This document shows positions 25,276 to 35,686 of a stretch of DNA of 64,000 nt, in pieces. The DNA comes from an uncultured Bacteroidales bacterium (GTDB lineage Bacteria > Bacteroidota > Bacteroidia > Bacteroidales > UBA932). Positions within the stretch are counted from its first letter, which is position 1, and each line of letters begins with the position of its first letter. Both the position numbers and the translations under genes were made by a program. The stretch spans positions 1-64,000 of the forward strand of contig CALVDL010000015.1 in the NCBI GenBank assembly GCA_944326305.1, given 5' to 3'. The notes under the pieces are model-generated. The model saw only the letters and a program-made list of their open reading frames with translations. It did not search any database and was not told the DNA's origin.

Positions 25276-28266
25276 CTATTCTGCAGAAACAATCTTGATG
25301 TTATCAAGAAACCACCTGTTGGCTGTCTTGACTCCCCACTCTTTCTGCTTGATAGCAATTCTGGTATTCTCGTCTACAGTAACACCTGACAATTCGATTG
25401 AAGCCGGTATCCATTCCAGCTTATGACCGTTTTCCCAACTGTGAGTCTCGACATCAAAAGTCCTCACATCGCTTCCATTCGTAACTTCAACTATCAGGTT
25501 GACAGGATCCAATTTTCCAGAGCCCTGCCTCATCGGACACCAGTCGAATGAAAGTTTCAGGCCAGAGCCTCCTGTTATCGCAGGAAGAACAATTCCTCCT
25601 TGATAACCAGTCTTGCCGAATTTCAGGTAATTTCTCTGGAGATATATACACTCGCCTTCGTTTTTATCTGGAGCACATACTCTCAACATCTCATAACCCT
25701 TCGCCTCAAGGGCATCCAATGCAGAGGCTCCGTCAACTTTCGGTGTAGGAAGCTGAGGGCAATATGCGTCCAGATCATCCGTCTCAACCGTCCGTCCGGC
25801 TGATCCCTCACTACCACCGACTTCTGACCACGGATCAAGCCATTCAAAATCTTCAGAGAAAACTACTCCGGAAGGATACTGTCTGATGATAAGCGACATT
25901 TCATACCCATACGTATCGTTGCTGAATTTTACTGTACCAGTACGTTCGGAAGAAGGTGAATTGGCATCGAAAGTTACATGTATCTGATATTCTCCTGCTT
26001 CACCGCTCGCTGGAAGATGAATCCAGCTGTCAGCAGAAACCGTATAGGAGATATTTGCATCTACATTGAATTCCACTGTCGCGCCATTACCTCCGATAAC
26101 AGGAATGATGCGGCCGGTAGATACAGTCACCCTCGGCACGAAATTCCCCTGTTTCACATTGAGTATGGTCTCGATTCCGTACTCGTCGTTGTAGAAACGG
26201 ATTTTTCCGGTCCTTTCGGATCCTGTCATATTCGGATCTGCAGTAAATGAATGTACATATTTTTCAACCAAGGCTTTAGTTGATACTGACGGTTCTTCAG
26301 TAATCCATTCGCTCTGGATCTCCACGTCATATTCAACATTCGACTGTATAGACGCACTGAATGTCTCCCCTTCTCCGAGGACTGTGATATTGTTGCCGGA
26401 CGAAAGCGAAATCAACGGTTCCAAATCTGCTCCGGCAGTACCCTGAATAACAAGTACAGTATATTTCGTTATGCCGGAAGTGATGACTATAGTTCCCTGA
26501 CGAAGCGTAGTCTCATCGTTGACATCACATGATACACTTACTTCAGTAGCAGAACCTGCAAGTCCTGAACCATTTAATATTTTAATCCATGAGTCAGAAG
26601 ATGAAACACTGAAGTTCATATCGGATGTCACGGTAAAAGTCTTTGGACCTTCAGGCATACCCTCGAAAGTAAGCATATTATTCTCAATACCGGACACCGT
26701 AATATTTGCCGGTTTCATTTCACCATCCCCGGCCGCGACACAACTGATTGTAGGTTCATTGGCAGGATCAGAACAGTCAAGACGTACAGAAGATGTATTA
26801 GGAGCATCTTGACGGCCTTTCCCGTCCGCTTTCCAGTTCGCTGCACAATAGAATCTGAATACGGCTTCACTTGTTGTATTCTCATAGCTCACAACCTGGG
26901 ATACTATCTTATTGTAACTATCCGCACTGCCGCCTGGGGACAGAGAATGAGTATAAGTCACAATTTCGTCCGGATCTGTAATCTGAGCCGTAAGTGCTGT
27001 CCCGGCTATCTTCCATTCTTCACCATCAAGATATTCAAGTCTCCAATACATCTGCCCGGAACCTGATACTCTGGTCTCAAACTGGATCTTTATAAGTGAG
27101 CCAGCCGCCACAGGAGAATTTGCCTTAAATTCCCAGTAATCGCCAGGCCATGCACCATTTACTCTCGGATTACTTCCGGAAACGTCAAGAGTTGTAGTAC
27201 CTTGATCTGTCAATGCACTCCTATCAGCTATCGTATAGGATATAACACCATCGCCAACTACTGATGCAATGGTATGATCGGAAGCCCAGTCCGGGTAGTT
27301 ATTTGAAGAACCTTCCCACTGAACAGGAAATCCCTCAAGATCGCCGTCATTAATACTCTGGCCATTGTCGTTAAGAATTTTTGTGAAGACCAATGTCAAC
27401 ACGCCGTCCTTCAGACCGAGGAAATAGGCCTCGAATTCTATATTATGCTTGTTGAGCTCATCCATATTGATGTCTTCGGATGCCGGAACAAGCACACTTA
27501 CGTCATACGGGATAGTCTGATCAAATAAAAGCATCCCGTCAAGAAGATTTGCCGTGCCTGTAACATACGTCATTGTCTGGATTTCCGTGTACTCCAAAGA
27601 GAGAAAATCTTCAGGGGCCGGATATGTTATCTCACTTCCGGATTCGGATATAACAGACAATTGGTCAGATTCTATTGAAGATATGCCGTAAAGATTGACT
27701 TTTTTACCGGCAAAAGACACTTCTGATCCAAGCGTCACTGCTTCAGATGATGAAACATAGATGACGCCTGTTTCATCCGAAGCGACAAATCCGGTCTCCG
27801 TCACAGCCGTAACCTGAGCCTTGGCTATCTTTAACAAAGCTTTATCATCCAGTCCATATACTTTATCTATCGTGATCTCCTCCACACCTTTATAGTTGTC
27901 CCCTTTCTGAATGACAGTAGTACTGACTTCGGAACCGCGGTCACTGTAAATTGTGATTGTCCCTTCACGCGGACTGTTCACGACACCTTTTTCATCAACG
28001 TTATCCGTAACGGTAACTGAGACATCAGTAGAGCCGGTACCGGACATCGGGGTTACAGTGATCCAGTCTTCCACCACATCAATCATCCAACTGCCATTGG
28101 ATGCTATTGTAAGAGACTGGGCCTCTGCCGCTTCCGCTTCAAAAGTGATACTCTGTGCGGACAACAGGGAATCAGGCTCGAAAAGCTCTTCCTGCTTGCA
28201 CCCGAAGACAGCGCAGACAGCCATGGCAGCGGCACAATATCCAAATATGTTGTTAAAATATTTCAT
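25276..28266 (-). CDS. Surface lipoprotein with BACON and DUF5689-like domains
   Basis: About 996 residues. The N-terminus is a lipoprotein signal (MKYFNNIFGYCAAAMAVCAVFGC, cysteine at residue 23). A BACON-type Ig domain follows (about 35-110; NGSWMIDVVEDWITVTP). Next is an OB-like DUF5689 segment (about 120-210; KAQVTAVTETGFVASDETG). At least three further BACON-like repeats lie in the second half, recognisable by SDSWIKILNGSG, QSEWITEEP and SADSWIHLP. A C-terminal jelly-roll region begins near VVFSEDFEWLDPW. Such proteins bind ligands on the cell surface beside SusC/D. An ATG at 28290 would add 8 residues; 28266 gives the more usual short signal n-region. Last gene of the operon. Confidence 0.82.
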   Translation of the reverse strand: MKYFNNIFGYCAAAMAVCAVFGCKQEELFEPDSLLSAQSITFEAEAAEAQSLTIASNGSWMIDVVEDWITVTPMSGTGSTDVSVTVTDNVDEKGVVNSPREGTITIYSDRGSEVSTTVIQKGDNYKGVEEITIDKVYGLDDKALLKIAKAQVTAVTETGFVASDETGVIYVSSSEAVTLGSEVSFAGKKVNLYGISSIESDQLSVISESGSEITYPAPEDFLSLEYTEIQTMTYVTGTANLLDGMLLFDQTIPYDVSVLVPASEDINMDELNKHNIEFEAYFLGLKDGVLTLVFTKILNDNGQSINDGDLEGFPVQWEGSSNNYPDWASDHTIASVVGDGVISYTIADRSALTDQGTTTLDVSGSNPRVNGAWPGDYWEFKANSPVAAGSLIKIQFETRVSGSGQMYWRLEYLDGEEWKIAGTALTAQITDPDEIVTYTHSLSPGGSADSYNKIVSQVVSYENTTSEAVFRFYCAANWKADGKGRQDAPNTSSVRLDCSDPANEPTISCVAAGDGEMKPANITVSGIENNMLTFEGMPEGPKTFTVTSDMNFSVSSSDSWIKILNGSGLAGSATEVSVSCDVNDETTLRQGTIVITSGITKYTVLVIQGTAGADLEPLISLSSGNNITVLGEGETFSASIQSNVEYDVEIQSEWITEEPSVSTKALVEKYVHSFTADPNMTGSERTGKIRFYNDEYGIETILNVKQGNFVPRVTVSTGRIIPVIGGNGATVEFNVDANISYTVSADSWIHLPASGEAGEYQIHVTFDANSPSSERTGTVKFSNDTYGYEMSLIIRQYPSGVVFSEDFEWLDPWSEVGGSEGSAGRTVETDDLDAYCPQLPTPKVDGASALDALEAKGYEMLRVCAPDKNEGECIYLQRNYLKFGKTGYQGGIVLPAITGGSGLKLSFDWCPMRQGSGKLDPVNLIVEVTNGSDVRTFDVETHSWENGHKLEWIPASIELSGVTVDENTRIAIKQKEWGVKTANRWFLDNIKIVSAE

Positions 28267-28301
28267 ATTTCCATTATTAAGTTTTTCCATTAAAAGGCCT
28301 A

Positions 28302-30116
28302 TCAGAAATCAAGTCCGTCGTTCCATCCCGGATTCTGCGTCAGCTGCGGATTGAGGGAACGCTCGTTTATAGGAATAGGATAGAGATAATCCCTTTCTTC
28401 ATTGAATCCGTTGCGCGTTGCATTGTAGTGCCGGTTAATATAGCCGCTTGTGCCCCCGGTCAGGTAAATGTCGCTGTCCAATTCATAAACAGTTACGCCT
28501 TCCGGCATTTTAGGCTTTGTCGCCCCTTTGGCGACAAGTACCAGATCGGTCTTGCCGTCTCCGGTCAGGTCATATTCGCCAGCCCCAGGGAAATACATTC
28601 CGTAGATAGGCCCGTCTATACATGCTCCAGCTTTCCATCTGCGCAAATCATAGAACCGGAAGCCTTCCATCAGCAGTTCGATGGTACGTTCGCGGCGGAT
28701 CTCGAGGATCACTCCCGTATTATTCCCTGAAACGCCAGGATATCCGGTCTGATCCTTGTTATCTACCCCGTCCTTCCACATCAGGTACGGATCAGGATTG
28801 GCATTTGCGGCAACCAAGTCAAGACCCGATGTGATTCCTGCCCTGTCACGGAGAAGATTTATGGACATGTCCAGATCACCCTGCTCCAGAGTACCGAGCT
28901 CCGCTTTTGCCTCTGCATAGTTGAGAAGCACTTCAGCATAGCGGAACACAGGCAGGTCGCAGTCTGAAGAGTTTGTACGGTCGTTGTTGCCGCTATTTGC
29001 AGTAGGGTCCTGGACGAATTTCACTGGCTGATAACCGGTAATGGAAGCTCCGAAATCAGGAGCAAGAACCTCACTCTGCCCTATACGCGTATAGCCAGGG
29101 GTACGGATGCTCTGGGCAAGACGAGGATCACGGTCCGCAGTCTCTTCCTTGAATTCCATTTTTACATAATCGGGGTTGTCCGTAAAGCGGGTGCCGTCCT
29201 TCATCAGATATGTATTGATGAACTTTCTTGTCAGCCCCGGACTGGTTTGTCCCGGATTCACCATATATGCAGAAGCATTGTGGCGTGCGCCTCCGGCATA
29301 GTCGAAGTTGATGGCAAGGATATACTCGTCCACGTCGGCCTCGCTCTGGGAGAACAGCGTCAGATAGTCCTCTTCCGGGTTGCCGGTGTCATGAAGTTTA
29401 TACGGCCCGCTCGTCATGATTTCATACGCGGCATCTGCTGCAAGCTTAAGATAGTCTTCGTAAGTATGGTCGCCTTCAAGCTGCAGGTTATGGTATTTAC
29501 GGTATGTCCCCTCGAAAAGACAGAAGCGCGATTTCAGGGCCAATGCCGACCAGCGGTTGACATGGTATGTGCTTACCGCTCTCGGAAGGTTGTCTATGGC
29601 ATAGTCTATATCCTCAAGCATCTTGGACATGACAAGTTCACGGGAGTCACGGGGCTTGTAAAGAGCCGCATCATCGGAGTACAACTGCACGTCATACCAC
29701 GGAACATCCCCGAAACGAACGATCTTTTCGAAATAAAAGTACGCGCGGAAAAACCTTGCCACTGCAGTATAGTGGGCAACGGCCTCCTTATCATCGCAGT
29801 TGTCTGCATATTCGATCAGGGTATTCGCACGTCTCAGGTCAGTCCATGACCAGCCGCCACCGGAAGCCGGTGGAGTACGGCGCTCGCCACCCTCCATTAT
29901 TTCATCGAGGATCAGCTCAACAAGGACATCGCTCTGGTCATCGAAAGGAGCCTTGTCAAGCAGGTTATTGTAGAAAGGATTGGAGAACATCTCCAGATCG
30001 CTCTCTGTCTTGAAGTAGTCATCTACGGACACCTTGTCTTTGGGCTCGAGATCCAAAATGTTGCATGCAGTCAAGCCCGTAGTCAATATGATGATTGGAA
30101 TTATAAATCTTTTCAT
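28302..30116 (-). CDS. SusD/RagB family outer-membrane lipoprotein
   Basis: A 604-residue nutrient-binding lipoprotein that caps a SusC transporter. The signal ends in the lipobox LTAC with Cys at residue 18 (CNILDLEPKDKVS), then TPR-like helices carry family motifs such as RFFRAYFYFEKIVRFGDVPW, RYAEVLLNYAEAKAEL and IRRERTIELLMEGFRFYDLRRW. The C-terminal YLYPIPINERSLNPQLTQNPGW is a hallmark ending. It lies 12 nt after the SusC gene. The ligand is unknown. Confidence 0.95.
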   Translation of the reverse strand: MKRFIIPIIILTTGLTACNILDLEPKDKVSVDDYFKTESDLEMFSNPFYNNLLDKAPFDDQSDVLVELILDEIMEGGERRTPPASGGGWSWTDLRRANTLIEYADNCDDKEAVAHYTAVARFFRAYFYFEKIVRFGDVPWYDVQLYSDDAALYKPRDSRELVMSKMLEDIDYAIDNLPRAVSTYHVNRWSALALKSRFCLFEGTYRKYHNLQLEGDHTYEDYLKLAADAAYEIMTSGPYKLHDTGNPEEDYLTLFSQSEADVDEYILAINFDYAGGARHNASAYMVNPGQTSPGLTRKFINTYLMKDGTRFTDNPDYVKMEFKEETADRDPRLAQSIRTPGYTRIGQSEVLAPDFGASITGYQPVKFVQDPTANSGNNDRTNSSDCDLPVFRYAEVLLNYAEAKAELGTLEQGDLDMSINLLRDRAGITSGLDLVAANANPDPYLMWKDGVDNKDQTGYPGVSGNNTGVILEIRRERTIELLMEGFRFYDLRRWKAGACIDGPIYGMYFPGAGEYDLTGDGKTDLVLVAKGATKPKMPEGVTVYELDSDIYLTGGTSGYINRHYNATRNGFNEERDYLYPIPINERSLNPQLTQNPGWNDGLDF

Positions 30117-30128
30117 TGATTCAGAATT

Positions 30129-33100
30129 TTAGAATGTTATATCTATTCCGAACATAAACGTCTTTGGCCAAGGATAGAATGCATTGTTCTTTGCTTCATC
30201 AACGTCGCCACTGGAATTTGTACGGGTAAATGCAGCTTCCGGATCCACATACAGAGTGTTCTTTTTCAAAGGAGACCAGTAGCACAGGTTCTCGCCGGAG
30301 AAATATACGCGGATCTTGTCGACGTGGATCTTCTTGGTAAGATGTTCCGGTACAGTATATCCGACAGTCAGGCTTTTCAGACGCAGGTAGCGCAGATTCT
30401 GGAGATACCTGTCATTGACTTTGGAAAGATAACCTCCCGTTGCGGAATATGCACGGGCACGAGGGAAATAAGAATCTGTATTGTTCTCGTCCCATACCTT
30501 GTCTATGAAATTCTTCGGAAGGAATGACACGTATGAATAGGAGTAGGCACCCCAGAAATTCATGTTATGGCCATTTGGATACCAATAGTGATTTCCAGTA
30601 CCCTGCAGGAAAACGGAAATATCGAATCCCATCCAGTCAATCCCGGCATTTATACCATACGAGAGGGTCGGAAGAGAGTTTCCGAGTATTTCCCTGTCTC
30701 CCGGATTATCTACAGTATTCTGTCCGATATCCCATTTTTTATTTCCATTGAGATCAAGAAATTTCAAGTCACCTGCCTTCCAGCCTCCGGTAAGACGTCC
30801 GGAACTATAGCTCAGATCGACTTCTTCTGCATAGGCGGCAGCCTCCTCGTCAGTGGCAAAGAAGCCGTCTGTACGGAATCCCCATATCTCGCCTATCTCC
30901 ATGCCTACATAGTATTTCTTTGCAAAAGTCTTTTCCTTGTTGTCGTACCTTGTGATTATACTCTTGTAGTCGCTGAGGTTGAAACCGATATTGTATCTGA
31001 AAGGCTTTCCGGCAGCCATGAACTCGTCTCTCCAGTTCACGGTTATCTCGTATCCTGAAGTACGCAGGTCGGCAGTGTTCATTTTAGGCGGATTGGCTCC
31101 GTAAACGGCCGGAAGTTCGACTCCGTCTGTCAACATGTTCTTGGTATCGCGGATATAGGCGTCTGCAGTAATGTTGAGACGGTTGTTGAACATATCCAGG
31201 TCTATACCGAGGTCCCACTGGTTTACAGTCTCCCAGGTAAGGTTTCCGGCGACAGGGTCATCCAAAGAAGAATATCTTCCTACACCATTACCGTCAAAAG
31301 TGAACGAAGCGAAATCATGGTTGCCCACATACCTCGCAAAAGTATAGTATGAAGATACGCTCTGGTTACCGAGCGAGCCGAAAGAAGCACGCAGCTTGAG
31401 GTTGTCTATCACTTTTTTGGCAGGTTCGAAGAAAGGCTCCTCCGAGATACGCCATCCTGCCGAAGCGGAAGGGAAGATGCCCCACCTGCTGTCTGCGGCG
31501 AAACGGGATGTACCGTCGTAGCGTCCGCTGACCTCGAAAAGATATTTTCCTTTGTAGTCATAGTTGATGCGGGCAAAAAAGCCGAGTAGCGCGTATTCCG
31601 CCTGCCCGCCGCCGTATGCACCTTCCTCCGCAACGGTCGTGGCAAGATTAAGGTCATCCAGGTCTATCGATGAAAGGTCCTGAGCCGCCACAGAGATTCC
31701 CTTACGCGAAAATTTTTCGTAGTTTCCTCCGGCAGTGACAGTTACATGGTGCGCATCCCCGAATGTCTCGTCATAGGTCGCATAGATATTTGTCGAATAG
31801 AAATGACGGGTGGATGTGCTTTCAGAAAGCTTGTTGAGTCCGGCACCTGTATTATACGACTGCAGTTCGGAGTCAGGGTATTCCCTGTACCACATAGGCG
31901 AAGACCTGTGTGTATCACGGGACTGATAGAACCTGTACGTAAAGTCTGCCGTAATGCTGAAGGTCTTTACAGGGGTTATCACCAGACGCGACGTGTTGGA
32001 GAAGTCGCTGACCTGCTCCACATTACGGTGCGTGCCTTCATTTATCAGTATGTGCCTTCCGTTCGCTACCTTATAATTGATGTAAGGCGTACTGTAAAGC
32101 CATGAGCCGTCCGGATTCTGCATAGGGAAACATGCGAGGGCATGACGCGCGCTGTATGCTATGGTATCGTCGATACTGCCGTTTCCCAGTGAGGTGTACT
32201 TGGAACTGAAGAATGAGGAGTTGTTGGAGAATTTAGCCCACTTGTTGATGTTGAAATCTATCTTTGCACGCAGGTTATACCTGTTGAACACATCAGGGTT
32301 CGCACGCAGCATACCCTGCTGGTTGTTGTAGTTTCCTGAAACGAGGTATTTGATATCCTTGTTTCCTCCGCTGATGGACACGTCATGGGACTGCGTAGGA
32401 CGCCTCTGCCTGTACAGCATGTCCCACCAGTCGTAGTTTCCGTAATAGACCCACTGCCTTCTTCCGTTTCTGACGACTTCCATAGTCCACGGACGGCTCG
32501 GGTCTTCGGTCTTGTCGTTCACACGGGCCAGAAGCTGGTACATGTCTTCGTCCGTGTAATTGATGTAGTTCGTACCGTTGTCGGCCTGCCAGAATTTGTT
32601 GACCGTGTACACAGACCAGTAGCCGCGGTTTTCATAGTCGGTGGAAGTAGTAGGTTCCTCCCAACCGAAACGTCCGCTGTAGCGTATGGTAGCCTTTCCG
32701 TCCCTGTCGGTTCCGGACTTGGTGGTAACGAGGATCACACCGAAAGCGGCACGCGCTCCGTAGATTGCGGCAGCGGATGCATCCTTGACAATAGAAATGG
32801 ATGCCACATCATTCGGGTTGAGCCTGTTAAGGTCACCGGAATCACCGGTCACACCGTCGATAACGACCAAAGGCTCCGCAGAATTGATAGAATTCGTACC
32901 TCGGATGTTGATAGAGCCTGATGATCCTGGCTTTCCGGAAGATGTGGTCACATTCACACCGGCGGCGGCTCCCTGAAGCATGTTGGTTACGGAATGGTTG
33001 ATACGGTTTTCAAGTTCTTCGCTTCCCACGACAGAGATCGAACCTGTCAGGTTGACTTTTTTCTGGACACCGTAACCTACCACAACCGTTTCTTCAAGCA

Positions 33101-33410
33101 TCAGATTGTCTTCCTGAAGAATGACAGTAATGTCAGAGGTATTTGCAGGGACATTGATATTCTGGTCGACATAACCGAGGCAGGTTACCAGAATCGAGGC
33201 ATCCCCCTCCGGTACGTCGAGAGAGAATTTACCGTCCACATCGGTGGTATTGCCTACCGTTGTTCCCTGCAACATTACGGCGGCACCGATAACCGGCTGT
33301 TGGCTGGAGTCAAGAACTGTTCCTGACACCGTTCTGTTCTGGGCAGCCAGAGAGACTATACTCAATGCCCCCCCCAACAGGATAACAGCAAATTTTTTCA
33401 ATATTCTCAT
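30129..33410 (-). CDS. SusC/RagA family TonB-linked outer-membrane protein
   Basis: A 1093-residue TonB-dependent transporter. A signal peptide (MRILKKFAVILLGGALSIVSLAAQ) is followed by a carboxypeptidase-regulatory-like domain (about 27-110), the SusC signature LEETVVVGYGVQKK near residue 125, and a plug domain with NPNDVASISIVKDASAAAIYG. A 22-strand-type barrel runs to the C-terminal aromatic residue (MFGIDITF). No STN/FecR-interaction domain is present, so control is not by the classical transducer-type anti-sigma route. It is the second gene of the operon, 36 nt after the phosphoesterase gene. Confidence 0.95.
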   Translation of the reverse strand: MRILKKFAVILLGGALSIVSLAAQNRTVSGTVLDSSQQPVIGAAVMLQGTTVGNTTDVDGKFSLDVPEGDASILVTCLGYVDQNINVPANTSDITVILQEDNLMLEETVVVGYGVQKKVNLTGSISVVGSEELENRINHSVTNMLQGAAAGVNVTTSSGKPGSSGSINIRGTNSINSAEPLVVIDGVTGDSGDLNRLNPNDVASISIVKDASAAAIYGARAAFGVILVTTKSGTDRDGKATIRYSGRFGWEEPTTSTDYENRGYWSVYTVNKFWQADNGTNYINYTDEDMYQLLARVNDKTEDPSRPWTMEVVRNGRRQWVYYGNYDWWDMLYRQRRPTQSHDVSISGGNKDIKYLVSGNYNNQQGMLRANPDVFNRYNLRAKIDFNINKWAKFSNNSSFFSSKYTSLGNGSIDDTIAYSARHALACFPMQNPDGSWLYSTPYINYKVANGRHILINEGTHRNVEQVSDFSNTSRLVITPVKTFSITADFTYRFYQSRDTHRSSPMWYREYPDSELQSYNTGAGLNKLSESTSTRHFYSTNIYATYDETFGDAHHVTVTAGGNYEKFSRKGISVAAQDLSSIDLDDLNLATTVAEEGAYGGGQAEYALLGFFARINYDYKGKYLFEVSGRYDGTSRFAADSRWGIFPSASAGWRISEEPFFEPAKKVIDNLKLRASFGSLGNQSVSSYYTFARYVGNHDFASFTFDGNGVGRYSSLDDPVAGNLTWETVNQWDLGIDLDMFNNRLNITADAYIRDTKNMLTDGVELPAVYGANPPKMNTADLRTSGYEITVNWRDEFMAAGKPFRYNIGFNLSDYKSIITRYDNKEKTFAKKYYVGMEIGEIWGFRTDGFFATDEEAAAYAEEVDLSYSSGRLTGGWKAGDLKFLDLNGNKKWDIGQNTVDNPGDREILGNSLPTLSYGINAGIDWMGFDISVFLQGTGNHYWYPNGHNMNFWGAYSYSYVSFLPKNFIDKVWDENNTDSYFPRARAYSATGGYLSKVNDRYLQNLRYLRLKSLTVGYTVPEHLTKKIHVDKIRVYFSGENLCYWSPLKKNTLYVDPEAAFTRTNSSGDVDEAKNNAFYPWPKTFMFGIDITF

Positions 33411-33446
33411 AGTTATTGGTTTGAGTAGGTGTTAATAATGATATAT

Positions 33447-35390
33447 TTATTTTTTATAAGCATCCGTTGAAAACGCTTTTGGCCGCTCCATATTCTCGAC
33501 CCATGTATGGCCGAACTCGTCTGAAACCTTGATTGTCAGGTCGGTATCGGGACTGTCAGCCATAACCTTGAAGAAATGAGGGAAGTTCTCGGTTATGAAA
33601 TTCGGGGCAGATTTCAGTCCATTATCGTTAAAACGCTTCACGGTAAGAGCCGCAATATGCAGAGGGTCATACGCCCACACTTCCGTATATTCCAGGTTCG
33701 TCCCGTTTTCATCGGTGACTTCGAGCTTCCAGCGCGGGTTCCAGTTCCAGATATTTATCAGCACCGCATTGTCGCTCTGCCCGGGATAGGCATTAATATA
33801 TTTCTTGAAATCATTTTCTAAGGCATCCGGCATATTCGGGACATCATTTTTGGAGAACTTCACATTGTTTAGGTCATAGCTTCTGAACTGATAATCCTCG
33901 CTGAAACCGGTGGACTTGTAAATCCACTGCATGTCAGTACCGTTTATGTTCCAGATAGAATAGCCTCCCGGAGTTCCGTCAAGGCTGATATGCACACCCG
34001 GAGTGAGATGACCGGACCACCACCATGAGGCACATATTGAGCCGGCGTTATGTTCGAAAAAGTCACGACCACCAGTAACGGATTCTTCAGGGACAACATT
34101 GAAGCTCATGTGTGTATGCCCTGTCACAAAATGGACCTTATAACCGTCAAGTATATTGAACAGCTCCGCCGTATTCGTCTGGTCATGGTCTATCTTGAAC
34201 CCGGAACCCGAAGGATAGAACACCTGTGCATGCATGGTAACTATCAAAGGAGTGGACTTGTCCACATAAGACAGGTCTTTGCGCAGCCATTCAAGCTGTT
34301 CGTTGGAAATTGTCTTTATATAGTTGCGCGAATTAGTGCCGTCATATTTATCGCAGTCTATATCATCCAGCACAATGAAATGGACCTTGCCTATATTAAA
34401 AGAATAATATGTAGGTGCAATGTCCCGCACATACTTGAAGGCTGCATCAAAATCCGAATATGTCTTGAAATCATTGTCATGGTTTCCCATGGTATGAAAA
34501 ACCTGCAGATTGCTGATAGCGGAATTCATGGTGGCCAAATATTCAGGGAAATAATATAAATTACTGTACCAGTACAGGTCCCATGTCATGTCGCCTAAGG
34601 TAATGGCATATATTTTTTCTCCGCTCCTAGCATTTACATAGTCATTGACTTCGCTGGTGAACTCGCTGAACTGGGAAAGGTCGCCAGTCCTGTTTGCAAG
34701 ATGCATGTCACCGAGCATAAGTATCTTGAATTGGTCCTGAGAAGATACGGCAGTCAAAGTAAAGTTGGCATTCTCGATGACATTAGCTTCCGATTTCAGA
34801 TAACGGTGGAACTGAGGGAGAATCCCCTCCGAAGGAACCTCGTAGCCGGAAGGCACAGAAATGAACACATATCCCCATTTCTTTTCCGAGGCGATTTGAT
34901 AAAACCCTTTTTCATCGGTGGTTACGACTTCCACACCGTCCGACACCACCACATCCGGCACTCCTGTCCCGTCACAGGTCACGAAACCGTATACGGTAGT
35001 GCCCTCCTCTATTTCCATATCGGATCCTGCACCATTTATGAAAATCGAGGTCTCCCCCATCAGTTTCCTCTGGGAACCTCTCGACACATACACCTCGTAT
35101 TCGCCGTTCTCAAAACCATCCGGCAAGACCACATAGACATATCTGTCCGTTATCGAGGATATGCCGCATGCCACAGTACCCGACGTCCCGGCGAACTCGA
35201 TCTTGTCGGAGGCAAGAGGAGCATTCCCGCCCACAATACGGAATGATACTTCCATGTTGCCCGAATCGACCAATATGGTTCCGGGAATATTGAGCACGAC
35301 GTTCAGCTCTTCATCAAGACCGTTTTTCCCACAGGCCGCGACAGCGGCAGAAACAACAAAAAAAAGGATTATTCTTTTAAAGATTATCAT
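33447..35390 (-). CDS. Calcineurin-like phosphoesterase lipoprotein
   Basis: A 647-residue lipoprotein (lipobox AVAAC, Cys at residue 20). After an Ig/IPT-like domain (about 30-115) and a MetallophosN-like beta domain (about 130-200) come all five metallophosphoesterase motifs: GDMH near residue 225, LGDMTWD, GNHDND near 304, TMHAQ, and GHTH near 429. A C-terminal domain includes the DGTPGGYS motif shared with the GDPD fusion protein at 21672-23906. It is probably cell-surface or periplasm-facing and acts on phosphoester bonds of the substrate taken up by the following SusC/D pair (inference). First gene of the operon. Confidence 0.88.
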   Translation of the reverse strand: MIIFKRIILFFVVSAAVAACGKNGLDEELNVVLNIPGTILVDSGNMEVSFRIVGGNAPLASDKIEFAGTSGTVACGISSITDRYVYVVLPDGFENGEYEVYVSRGSQRKLMGETSIFINGAGSDMEIEEGTTVYGFVTCDGTGVPDVVVSDGVEVVTTDEKGFYQIASEKKWGYVFISVPSGYEVPSEGILPQFHRYLKSEANVIENANFTLTAVSSQDQFKILMLGDMHLANRTGDLSQFSEFTSEVNDYVNARSGEKIYAITLGDMTWDLYWYSNLYYFPEYLATMNSAISNLQVFHTMGNHDNDFKTYSDFDAAFKYVRDIAPTYYSFNIGKVHFIVLDDIDCDKYDGTNSRNYIKTISNEQLEWLRKDLSYVDKSTPLIVTMHAQVFYPSGSGFKIDHDQTNTAELFNILDGYKVHFVTGHTHMSFNVVPEESVTGGRDFFEHNAGSICASWWWSGHLTPGVHISLDGTPGGYSIWNINGTDMQWIYKSTGFSEDYQFRSYDLNNVKFSKNDVPNMPDALENDFKKYINAYPGQSDNAVLINIWNWNPRWKLEVTDENGTNLEYTEVWAYDPLHIAALTVKRFNDNGLKSAPNFITENFPHFFKVMADSPDTDLTIKVSDEFGHTWVENMERPKAFSTDAYKK

Positions 35391-35533
35391 ATATCGGTTA
35401 TTAGAGTAATGGCGAACGGAATGGCAAGCAAACAGGGTTTATATTCTTAGGTATTGTTCTGTAAAAGTACCTTGTAATGGTTTTTAAAAAATTAACACGG
35501 TGTTAAAAAATTGTTACATTTTCATCTTGAAAG

Positions 35534-35564
35534 CAAATATATACACTTTTTGTTGATTCCGAAA
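35534..35564 (-). promoter_or_regulatory. Promoter candidate for the phosphoesterase/SusCD operon
   Basis: On the minus strand TTTC (35561-35564), 19 nt, TATATTTG (35534-35541), one base from the full consensus. It implies an untranslated leader of about 140 nt. Confidence 0.5.
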
Positions 35565-35686
35565 TAAAAATATGATTTTTTTATACTCCGGCACATGTTT
35601 ATCTACAATAGACCGGCCTTTTCGATTTCATTTCGAAACTACAAGTATTATTATGAAAATAAAAAACAACGGACATTTATTTTTCG

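Noticed and set aside
33411..33446. Cobalamin or other riboswitch ahead of susC
   Set aside because: The gap is only 36 nt and holds no conserved structure.
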